Source: Streptomyces lanatus
GTDB lineage: Bacteria > Actinomycetota > Actinomycetes > Streptomycetales > Streptomycetaceae
Reading direction: 5' to 3'
DNA: 64,000 bases
Assembly: GCF_014655715.1 (NCBI RefSeq)
Contig: NZ_BNBM01000003.1
Span: forward strand, 213,411 to 277,410
The translations under genes and the position numbers were made by a program. Below the pieces are notes generated by a model. That model did no database searches and was not told the origin of the DNA. It was given only the letters and a program-made list of their open reading frames with translations. How positions within the stretch are numbered: the first letter of the stretch is position 1; each line of letters starts with the position of its first letter. Below, one piece after another: positions 57,709 to 64,000 of the stretch.

Positions 57709-59409
57709 GTGCGCATCGGACTGATTACGGAGGGCGGCTATCCGTATGTGAGCGGTGACGCCAGACTCTGGTGCGACCGGCTCGTACGCGGGCTGGAACA
57801 GCACGAGTTCGACATCTACGCGCTCAGCCGCACCGAGCGCCAGGAGGACGAGGGCTGGGTCCCGCTGCCGGCGCAGGTCAGCCGAGTGCGCACCGCGCCG
57901 ATGTGGGCCGCCGAGGACGACGGAGCGGGGTACGGGCGTCGCGCGCGCCGACGGTTCGCCGAGCACTACGGCGAGTTGGCGGCCGTGCTCTGTGCGGGGG
58001 GCCTCGCAGAAGCCCCGGAGGATGGGTCCGCACTTGAGGCGGACCGTTTCGGCAACGCGCTGTACGGGCTCGCCGAACTCGCCCGCGACGAGGGCGGCCT
58101 GGTGGGAGCGCTCCGTTCGGAGGCCGCCGTACGCGCTCTGGAGCGCGCCTGTCGGTCGCGGGGCGCGCTCCGGGCGGCGCGCGAGGCGCGCGTACCCGAT
58201 CTGCTGACGGTCGCCGCGCAGCTGGAACACGCCCTGCGCCCCCTCTCGCTCGACTGGTACGAGGACGACGGCCTGGGCGCGGCCGACCTGTGCCACGCCA
58301 CGTCCGGCGGCCCCGCGGCCCTGTCCGGCCTGCTCGCCCACCACTTCTGCGACGTACCGCTGCTGCTGACCGAGTACGGCGTGCGGCTGCGCACGCACTA
58401 CCTGGCCGCGCCCGACGCCTCACCGGCCGTACGGGCCCTGCTCGCCACCTTCCACGGCCGGCTCACCGCCGAGGCCTACTCCCGGGCCGCCCTCATCACC
58501 CCCGGCAACGGCCACGCCCGCCGCTGGCAGGAACGCTGCGGCGCCGACCGTGCGAAGCTGCGCACCGTCTACCCCGGCATGGACGCCTCCCGCTTCGCGG
58601 ACGTCGGCGAGAGCACGGATTGCGCGGACCCGGACTCGCTGGTCTGGGTCGGCCGCGTCGAACCCACCAAGGACCTGGTGTCGTTGCTGCACGCCTTCGC
58701 CGAGGTCCGCAAGGAGGAGACGAAGGCACGCCTGCGGATCGTCGGCACCCCTGCCGGTTCCGAGGGTGCCGCCTATCTCGGCCACTGCAAGGCCCTGGCC
58801 GCGCAGCTCTTCCCCGACGAGGCCGAGGGCCCGCACACCGTGGGCGACAACCCGGTGTCCTTCGAGGAGATCGGCGACCCGGAGCTCCTGTCCCTGGCCG
58901 ACGCGTACGCCTCGGGCGCCGTGACCGTCCTGTCCAGTGTCGTCGAGGGCTTCCCCATCGGCCTCGTCGAGGCCATGCTCTGCGGTCGCGCGACGGTGTC
59001 CACCGACGTCGGCGCGGTGGTGGAGGTCATCGGCGGCACCGGTCTCGTCGTACCGCCGCGCAACCCGAGGGCCCTCGCGGAGGCGTGCGTCGCCCTGCTG
59101 CGCGACCCGGAGCGCCGCGAGCGCCTGGGCGCGGCGGCACGCGCGCGTGCGCTCGAACTGTTCACCGTCGAGCAGAACGTCGCGGCGTTTCACGGCATTT
59201 ACCTGGAGATCGTCTCGCGCACCCCGGTCCGCCGAGTCGTCCTCGACGACTCCGGAGACCCCCTGCCCTTCGCCGTCCCCGCCGAGGCCCACGTCCCCGG
59301 CCGCTGGACCGAACGGCCCCATGGCCTGGTCGCCCGAGGCGGGCCGGCCCGCCCCCAGGGGGCGCCTGTACGCGCCACCACGATCCCGGCGACGGGGGGT
59401 GCCCGATGA
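57709..59409 (+). CDS. GT4 glycosyltransferase, PelF-like (DUF3492 N-terminal domain)
   Basis: 566 residues from GTG 57709 (GGGGGTG before it). The N-terminal DUF3492 domain starts VRIGLITEGGYPYVSGDARL and covers about 1-280. A GT-B fold GT4 domain follows: YPGMDASRF, VWVGRVEPTKDLVSLLHAFA, and the EX7E motif in SVVEGFPIGLVEAMLCGRAT. PelF uses UDP-GalNAc (or GlcNAc) in Pel exopolysaccharide assembly, in the cytoplasm. It leads an operon with a membrane protein, an epimerase and a spherulin-4 protein. The next ATG overlaps its stop by 4 bases. Homology to PelF is by domain, not full-length proof. Confidence 0.9.
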   Translation: MRIGLITEGGYPYVSGDARLWCDRLVRGLEQHEFDIYALSRTERQEDEGWVPLPAQVSRVRTAPMWAAEDDGAGYGRRARRRFAEHYGELAAVLCAGGLAEAPEDGSALEADRFGNALYGLAELARDEGGLVGALRSEAAVRALERACRSRGALRAAREARVPDLLTVAAQLEHALRPLSLDWYEDDGLGAADLCHATSGGPAALSGLLAHHFCDVPLLLTEYGVRLRTHYLAAPDASPAVRALLATFHGRLTAEAYSRAALITPGNGHARRWQERCGADRAKLRTVYPGMDASRFADVGESTDCADPDSLVWVGRVEPTKDLVSLLHAFAEVRKEETKARLRIVGTPAGSEGAAYLGHCKALAAQLFPDEAEGPHTVGDNPVSFEEIGDPELLSLADAYASGAVTVLSSVVEGFPIGLVEAMLCGRATVSTDVGAVVEVIGGTGLVVPPRNPRALAEACVALLRDPERRERLGAAARARALELFTVEQNVAAFHGIYLEIVSRTPVRRVVLDDSGDPLPFAVPAEAHVPGRWTERPHGLVARGGPARPQGAPVRATTIPATGGAR

Positions 59410-59486
59410 ACGGCCTGGACGGAGGGCGCCCGATGAACGGTCTGGACGGAGGGCGCCCGATGAACGGCCTGGGAGGACTGGATCGC
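59406..59486 (+). repeat. 27-bp unit repeated three times, each with its own ribosome site and ATG
   Basis: ATGAACGGYCTGGACGGAGG with GCGCCCG after it repeats at 59406 and 59433; the third, starting at 59460, diverges after GGCCTGG. GGAGGGCGCCCG stands immediately before ATG 59433 and ATG 59460; GGGGGGTGCCCG stands before ATG 59406. Confidence 0.85.
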
Positions 59487-60779
59487 CCCGGGGCCCCGAC
59501 GAGTGCCGGGGCGTGGGACGAACGGTCGGGGGAGTGGCTGGACGACCATGACGATGCGGCCGGCGCGCCGGCCGGGCTTGCTGGGGAGCGGGCGTCTGAG
59601 GATCGGGTGTCTGCAGATCGGGGGGCCGTGGTTGGAACCTCGGTGGACGGGACCTCGGTGGACCGAGCCTCGGCTGCCCGCCCCGATCGCCCCGCCCGCC
59701 GAACCGGCGCCGACCCGGTGAAGGCCCTGATGCATCGCCACCGTGAGCTGTGCGAACGCGCGGTGGACCCTCTGGACATCGCGGCCGGCCTGGAGGCCCA
59801 CGGCATCACCGACCGCACGGCGGCACGCTTCCTGCACCGGGACGTCTTCTCCCTCGCCGAGGAGATGTACGCCCGAACACCCCGGGACGGTGAGGAACCC
59901 CCGGGCACCCAGCCCCTGACCCCTCCCCGCGCCCGCCCCGACTGGATCCTCCTCACCCTCCTCCCCGGGGCACTCTGCGCGGCGACGGTGACCGGCCTGC
60001 ACCTCACCCACGGCCAGTCCCGACTGATCACGGCCGCCGTGGGAACCCTCGTCGTGACCCTCGCCCTGCGCGCGGCCGTGGCCCGAGGCCCCCTAGCCGG
60101 CCGGCACATCACCCGCCCGACCGCCACCCGGATCGGCTGGCTCATCGCCTACGCCCTCCTCGGCGACGGCCTCCTCCGAGCAGCCGCCACCGGCGGCCCC
60201 GACGCCCTCCCCACCGGCACCGCCCAGGGCCCATGGCCCCTCACCGTCGCGCCCGTCCTGGCCCTGGCCCTGTCCTGCGCCCCCGCGGCCTGGTGCGCCC
60301 ACCTCCTCGCCGTACGGGCCCGCCACAGACTCTCGGCCAGCCGAGCCCTGAAGGACTTCGCCACCTCCGCGAAACCCCTGCTCCTGGCCACGCTCGCCCT
60401 CTACCTGGGCGCCCTGACGGCCCTGCTCACCCTGACCGGCACCACCCTCCACGAGCCCGCCGCCTACCCGCAGACCCTCACCCTGGGCGCCCTGCTGCTC
60501 CTGGCCCGCCTCCTCACCGCCCACGGCTTCACCCAGGCCCCCGCACTCGTCCTCACCGCGGCAGCCTCAGCCGAGGCAACGGCCCTCGCGACCCTCTTCG
60601 CCGCCCGCCTCCCCGGCTGCGCGCGACTGGCGACGCCCGTCCAGTCCCTCCTCGACATCTGGGGCCCGGCGGCCATCCCCACGATCGCCTGCGGCACGGG
60701 CGCGCTGACGCTCCTGCTGCATGCGATGCGCACGCTGACGAGGGCATCGGCCCACGCACCCCAGGACCACCCGTGTTGA
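59406..60779 (+). CDS. Polytopic membrane protein with triplicated start region, PelG-like candidate
   Basis: 457 residues from ATG 59406 (4-base overlap). Residues 1-140 are cytoplasmic: three MNGLDGGRP-type repeats, a low-complexity acidic stretch (VSADRGAVVGTSVDGTSVD), then a small helical unit (VKALMHRHRELCERAVDPLD; GLEAHGITDRTAARFLHRDV). About eight membrane helices fill ~180-445. No transporter motif is certain; by place behind a PelF-like enzyme it could export the glycan as PelG does. The three start codons at 59406, 59433 and 59460 are each preceded by a purine-rich site, so its true N-terminus is not resolved. Confidence 0.8.
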   Translation: MNGLDGGRPMNGLDGGRPMNGLGGLDRPGAPTSAGAWDERSGEWLDDHDDAAGAPAGLAGERASEDRVSADRGAVVGTSVDGTSVDRASAARPDRPARRTGADPVKALMHRHRELCERAVDPLDIAAGLEAHGITDRTAARFLHRDVFSLAEEMYARTPRDGEEPPGTQPLTPPRARPDWILLTLLPGALCAATVTGLHLTHGQSRLITAAVGTLVVTLALRAAVARGPLAGRHITRPTATRIGWLIAYALLGDGLLRAAATGGPDALPTGTAQGPWPLTVAPVLALALSCAPAAWCAHLLAVRARHRLSASRALKDFATSAKPLLLATLALYLGALTALLTLTGTTLHEPAAYPQTLTLGALLLLARLLTAHGFTQAPALVLTAAASAEATALATLFAARLPGCARLATPVQSLLDIWGPAAIPTIACGTGALTLLLHAMRTLTRASAHAPQDHPC

Positions 60780-60867
60780 GGGGCAGGCCCCCTCGTCCCT
60801 CCTATCCGAAGCCACAGAAGCCACAGAAGTCACGGAAGCTGCAGAAGCCCTCGAAGGAGACCCCCAA

Positions 60868-60918
60868 ATGATCACCTCCCGACCCGATCACCCCTCGGCC
60901 CCGGGAGCCGCCCGATGA
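60868..60918 (+). CDS. 16-codon mini-ORF coupling to the epimerase gene
   Basis: ATG 60868 with GAAGGAG seven bases before it encodes MITSRPDHPSAPGAAR. The stop overlaps the epimerase ATG as ATGA (60915-60918). It stands in a different frame from both neighbours. It could couple translation of the epimerase to ribosomes arriving from upstream or serve as a leader; it may also be chance. Confidence 0.45.
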   Translation: MITSRPDHPSAPGAAR

Positions 60919-61937
60919 GAGTCCTACTGATCGGAGCCAACGGCTACCTCGGCCGCTTCGTCGCGGACCGCCTCCTCGCCGACCCCGCGGTCCAACTCAC
61001 CGCACTGGGCCGAGGTGATGACGCCGACGTCCGCTTCGACCTGGCCTCCGGCAGCCCCGGCGCCCTCACGCGCTTCCTGGACGCGGTCCACCCCGGCGTG
61101 GTCGTCAACTGCGCCGGTGCCACCAGGGGCGGTGCCCGCGAACTCACCCGGCACAACACCGTCGCCGTCGCCACCGTCTGCGAGGCCCTGCGCCGCAGCG
61201 GCTGCGGCGCCCGCCTCGTCCAGATCGGCTGCGGCGCGGAGTACGGCCCGAGCCAGCCCGGCTCCTCCACGGCCGAGGACTCCGTCCCCCGCCCCGGCGG
61301 CCCGTACGGCGTCAGCAAACTCGCCGCCACCGAACTGGTCCTGGGTTCCGGCCTGGACGCCGTCGTGCTGCGCGTCTTCTCACCCGCGGGCCCCGGCACC
61401 CCCGCCGGCTCCCCCCTCGGCCGCCTCGCCGAGGCCATGCGCCGCGCCATGCAGTCCGGCGACGGCGAGCTGAAACTCACCGGCCTCGGCGCCCAACGCG
61501 ACTTCATCGACGTCCGCGACGTCGCCCGCGCCGTCCACGCCGCCTCCCTCTCCGCCGCGCAGGGCGTCATCAACATCGGCTCCGGCCGCGCTGTCCGCCT
61601 GCGCGACGCCGCCGCCATCCTGGCCCGCGTGGCCGGTTACGGCGGCGCCCTGCACGAACTCGACGGCCCCCCGGGACCGTTGCGCCCCTCCATCGGCCAC
61701 CCCCGAGCCGACTCGGACCACGCGATCCACGCGGCCCACCCGGGAGTGCACACGGTCCATTCCGGAGCGCACGCGGCCCACACCGCCCACACGGCCCCCG
61801 TCGCCTACCCGGACGGCTGCGGCAGCTGGCAGCAGGCCGATGTGCGCACCGCCCGCGACCGCCTCGGCTGGCGCCCGCGGATCAACCTCGAGGAGTCTCT
61901 GGGCGACATCTGGATGGAGGCGGCATGCCGTATCTGA
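60915..61937 (+). CDS. NAD-dependent sugar epimerase/dehydratase (SDR), possible UDP-GlcNAc/GalNAc 4-epimerase
   Basis: 340 residues from ATG 60915. SDR Rossmann motif GANGYLGRFV, VVNCAGATRGG, and the catalytic pair in PYGVSKLAATE (Tyr-x3-Lys). The C-terminal part contains an unusual His/Ala-rich insertion (IHAAHPGVHTVHSGAHAAHT) near residues 275-300 that is absent from ordinary epimerases. In the Pel pathway the comparable enzyme (PelX/GalE) makes UDP-GalNAc for PelF, so the same job here is reasonable. Overlaps the spherulin gene by 13 bases and follows the 16-codon mini-ORF. Confidence 0.9.
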   Translation: MRVLLIGANGYLGRFVADRLLADPAVQLTALGRGDDADVRFDLASGSPGALTRFLDAVHPGVVVNCAGATRGGARELTRHNTVAVATVCEALRRSGCGARLVQIGCGAEYGPSQPGSSTAEDSVPRPGGPYGVSKLAATELVLGSGLDAVVLRVFSPAGPGTPAGSPLGRLAEAMRRAMQSGDGELKLTGLGAQRDFIDVRDVARAVHAASLSAAQGVINIGSGRAVRLRDAAAILARVAGYGGALHELDGPPGPLRPSIGHPRADSDHAIHAAHPGVHTVHSGAHAAHTAHTAPVAYPDGCGSWQQADVRTARDRLGWRPRINLEESLGDIWMEAACRI

Positions 61938-62710
61938 CCGGCGCCCGATCGACTTCGCCGAACACGAGCACCGCCCTCCACACCGGCCTCGGCATCCCCG
62001 GCTATGCCCACCCCCTCCTCGCCCCCGCCGAGTGGGGCGAACTCACCCGCCCCGGCACCCCCGTGCACTGGGCCGTACTGAACGTCGCCGACGGCCCCGG
62101 CGCCCGCCCAGACCCACACTGCCTGGAGACCGCGGGAAGGCTCCACAACGCCGGAGTACGCGTCCTCGGTCACCTCGACGCCGCCGCCCTCGACCGGGCC
62201 CACCTCGGCACGGTCCACGGAGCCCGCGCCTTCGGCGAGGTGATCTCCAAGGCACACCGCTACATCGACTGGTACCGCGTGGACGGCTTCCTCCTGGACC
62301 GCTGCCCGACCGACGGCACCGCTCTGCCCGAGGTCCTGCGCACCGTCACCACACTCCGTGCGCTGCGTGACAAGGCCCACATCGTCCTGGGCCACGGCAC
62401 CCACCCGCACCCCGGCTATGCCGACTGCGCCGACCAGCTCGTCACCTTCTCCGGAGCGTGGCGCGACTACCGCTGGTCGCAGGTCGCGGAGTGGACGGCG
62501 GACTATCCCCCCGACCGCTTCTGCCACTTCGTCCACGGAGTGCCGCTCGGCCATCTCGACGAGGCCCTGCGCATCGCCCGTTGGCAGGGCGCCGCGACGA
62601 TCTGGTTCACCGACCACACGGACCGCGGCGGCCGCGCCGACCCCTGGGAGACACTGCCCGGCTACTGGGACGAAATCGTCTCGCGGATCGGAACAGGTGT
62701 CTCGGAATGA
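61925..62710 (+). CDS. Spherulation-specific family 4 (spherulin-4, GH135-like) protein
   Basis: 261 residues from ATG 61925 (13-base overlap with the epimerase). Family layout: GIPGYAHPLLAPAEWGELTR (first strand, P-loop), HWAVLNVADGPGA, VRVLGHLDAAALDRAHLGTV, IDWYRVDGFLLDRCPTDG, and VTFSGAWRDYRWSQVAEW. TIM-barrel-like. In fungal Sph3 (GH135) the acidic residues after this VDGxxxD strand and at a later F-E site hydrolyse galactosaminogalactan; here Asp125 is present but the next residue is Arg126, and Ser176 stands where Glu is expected. No signal peptide. Role as hydrolase, lyase-like or binding protein is open. Confidence 0.88.
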   Translation: MPYLTGARSTSPNTSTALHTGLGIPGYAHPLLAPAEWGELTRPGTPVHWAVLNVADGPGARPDPHCLETAGRLHNAGVRVLGHLDAAALDRAHLGTVHGARAFGEVISKAHRYIDWYRVDGFLLDRCPTDGTALPEVLRTVTTLRALRDKAHIVLGHGTHPHPGYADCADQLVTFSGAWRDYRWSQVAEWTADYPPDRFCHFVHGVPLGHLDEALRIARWQGAATIWFTDHTDRGGRADPWETLPGYWDEIVSRIGTGVSE

Positions 62711-62773
62711 AAAAGGCCATGGCACTGTTACCAGGAGAACAAATGTAGTGATCGACCGACCAACGGAGTCCCC

Positions 62774-63952
62774 GTGTCGCTGCCACCCCTGGTCGAGCCG
62801 GCCCCCGAGCTCACCGTAGACGAGGTTCGCAGGTACTCCCGCCACCTGATCATCCCGGATGTCGGGATGGACGGGCAGAAGCGGCTGAAGAACGCCAAGG
62901 TGCTGGCCGTGGGCGCCGGAGGCCTGGGCTCGCCGGCGCTGATGTACCTGGCCGCCGCCGGTGTCGGGACCCTCGGCATCGTGGAGTTCGACGAGGTGGA
63001 CGAGTCGAATCTGCAGCGCCAGATCATCCACAGCCAGTCCGACATCGGCCGCTCCAAGGCCGAGTCCGCCCGCGACAGCGTCAAGGGCATCAACCCGTAC
63101 GTGAACGTGATCCTTCACGAGGAGCGGCTCGAGGCCGACAACGTGATGGACATCTTCAGCCAGTACGACCTGATCGTCGACGGCACGGACAACTTCGCGA
63201 CCCGCTACCTGGTCAACGACGCCTGCGTGCTGCTGAACAAGCCGTACGTCTGGGGCTCGATCTACCGCTTCGACGGCCAGGCATCGGTCTTCTGGTCCGA
63301 GCACGGCCCCTGCTACCGCTGCCTCTACCCGGAGCCCCCGCCCCCCGGCATGGTTCCCTCCTGCGCCGAGGGCGGCGTCCTCGGCGTGCTGTGCGCGTCC
63401 ATCGGCTCCATCCAGGTCAACGAGGCCATCAAGCTCCTCGCGGGCATCGGTGAGCCGCTGGTCGGCCGCCTGATGATCTACGACGCCCTGGAGATGCAGT
63501 ACCGCCAGGTCAAGGTCCGCAAGGACCCGAACTGCGCGGTCTGCGGCGAGAACCCGACCGTCACCGAGCTCATCGACTACGAGGCCTTCTGCGGCGTCGT
63601 CTCCGAGGAGGCCCAGGAGGCCGCCGCCGGCTCGACGATCACTCCCAAGCAGCTCAAGGAGTGGATCGACGACGGCGAGAACATCGACATCATCGACGTC
63701 CGCGAGATCAACGAGTACGAGATCGTCTCGATCCCCGGCGCGCGTCTGATCCCGAAGAACGAGTTCCTCATGGGCACGGCTCTGGAGAGCCTCCCGCAGG
63801 ACAAGAAGATCGTCTTGCACTGCAAGACGGGTGTCCGCAGTGCGGAAGTCCTCGCGGTCCTGAAGTCCGCGGGCTTCTCCGACGCCGTGCATGTCGGCGG
63901 CGGCGTCATCGGCTGGGTCAACCAGATCGAGCCGGACAAGCCGGTCTACTGA
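62774..63952 (+). CDS. moeZ: Adenylyltransferase/sulfurtransferase MoeZ (ThiF domain plus rhodanese)
   Basis: 392 residues from GTG 62774. ThiF/MoeB domain: GAGGLGSPALMYLAAAGVG, DVDESNLQRQ-type segment (EVDESNLQRQIIHS), VDGTDNFATRYLVNDAC and zinc cysteines (CYRC; CAVCGEN). The rhodanese domain follows (ITPKQLKEWIDDGENIDIID) with the active Cys in VLHCKTGVRSAEVLAV. It activates the C-terminus of sulfur-carrier proteins (MoaD, ThiS, CysO and some antibiotic carriers) by adenylation and passes sulfur to form thiocarboxylates. It is 63 bases downstream of the spherulin gene; same strand but probably its own job. Confidence 0.96.
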   Translation: MSLPPLVEPAPELTVDEVRRYSRHLIIPDVGMDGQKRLKNAKVLAVGAGGLGSPALMYLAAAGVGTLGIVEFDEVDESNLQRQIIHSQSDIGRSKAESARDSVKGINPYVNVILHEERLEADNVMDIFSQYDLIVDGTDNFATRYLVNDACVLLNKPYVWGSIYRFDGQASVFWSEHGPCYRCLYPEPPPPGMVPSCAEGGVLGVLCASIGSIQVNEAIKLLAGIGEPLVGRLMIYDALEMQYRQVKVRKDPNCAVCGENPTVTELIDYEAFCGVVSEEAQEAAAGSTITPKQLKEWIDDGENIDIIDVREINEYEIVSIPGARLIPKNEFLMGTALESLPQDKKIVLHCKTGVRSAEVLAVLKSAGFSDAVHVGGGVIGWVNQIEPDKPVY

Positions 63953-64000
63953 GCGCACGCCCTCACCGGTAGGGCGAGTCAGGCTCCAGCGGCGGGGGGG

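Noticed and set aside
61805..63958. Long minus-strand frame opposite the spherulin and moeZ genes
   Set aside because: Shadow of well-defined plus-strand genes; the sequence is Asp/Val/Leu-rich without motifs.
1..64000. CRISPR arrays, rRNA, tRNA, prophage or insertion sequences
   Set aside because: No regularly spaced palindromic repeats with unique spacers, no cloverleaf candidates in the gaps and no transposase or phage genes were seen. The repeats found are coding or GC-rich intergenic elements.

Overview
The window is a stretch of chromosome from a Streptomyces-type actinomycete. G+C is very high, with strong third-position GC bias and frequent GTG starts. Gene content and order also fit: mycothiol synthesis (mshB), a DUF3117/DUF3107 pair, a sigma-anti-sigma-HtrA-TatB block followed by mrp/DUF1003/MgtE_N/corA as around mycobacterial sigE, a DivIVA-domain protein, and typical Streptomyces intergenic repeats. 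I see no phage, transposase, CRISPR, rRNA or tRNA. It reads as core chromosome with ordinary housekeeping density.

Layout. 1-1.5 kb: end of a peptide ABC transporter operon (ATPases). 1.6-8 kb: S9 peptidase, a small membrane protein, mshB, a DUF6113-like membrane protein and a large Gly/Pro-rich envelope protein. 8-11.6 kb: a four-gene overlapping operon of ABC exporter plus DesK/LuxR-type two-component system. 11.6-20.6 kb: SirB1-like protein, GNAT, 7Fe ferredoxin, dapC, a secreted Ala/Lys protein, a lysozyme-like membrane protein, dapE, a LOG-family hydrolase, a repeat-filled gap and folP. 20.7-23.9 kb: DivIVA-domain protein, 3-methyladenine glycosylase, enoyl-CoA hydratase, DUF3117 and an O-methyltransferase. 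24-29 kb: ECF sigma, ZAS anti-sigma, HtrA protease and TatB. 29-36 kb: unknown protein, Mrp, DUF1003, MgtE_N/CBS protein, lipoprotein, unknown and CorA. 36-48.8 kb: SUFU-domain protein, an MFS exporter behind a likely iron box, DUF6758-like, PHP phosphoesterase, MarC, a 50-residue conserved small protein, NYN protein, alpha/beta hydrolase, a DEAD-box helicase with a long RRTRK-repeat tail, ferritin-like protein, small membrane protein, DUF3107, TetR and an acidic small protein. 49-51.8 kb: hydrolase plus a membrane-anchored DUF3152 metzincin-like protein.

51.9-57.5 kb: a peptide ABC importer operon (binding lipoprotein, two permeases, double ATPase) preceded by a 30-codon, probably leaderless leader ORF rich in late cysteines. 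This looks like a cysteine-responsive attenuation leader. 57.7-62.7 kb: four tightly coupled genes for a PelF-type glycosyltransferase, a polytopic membrane protein, an NAD-dependent sugar epimerase and a spherulin-4 (GH135-like) protein. Together they resemble a minimal Pel/galactosaminogalactan-type exopolysaccharide system, and this is the most interesting candidate for an undescribed system here. The window ends with moeZ.

Other points worth checking: two genes that seem to lack a canonical start codon (an O-methyltransferase with a well-placed ATT, the helicase with a well-placed CTG), a triplicated 27-bp ribosome-binding/start unit in the exopolysaccharide operon, a 16-codon coupling ORF before the epimerase, and a structured leader with a mini-ORF before corA. 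All calls come from reading the sequence; no database searches were run.
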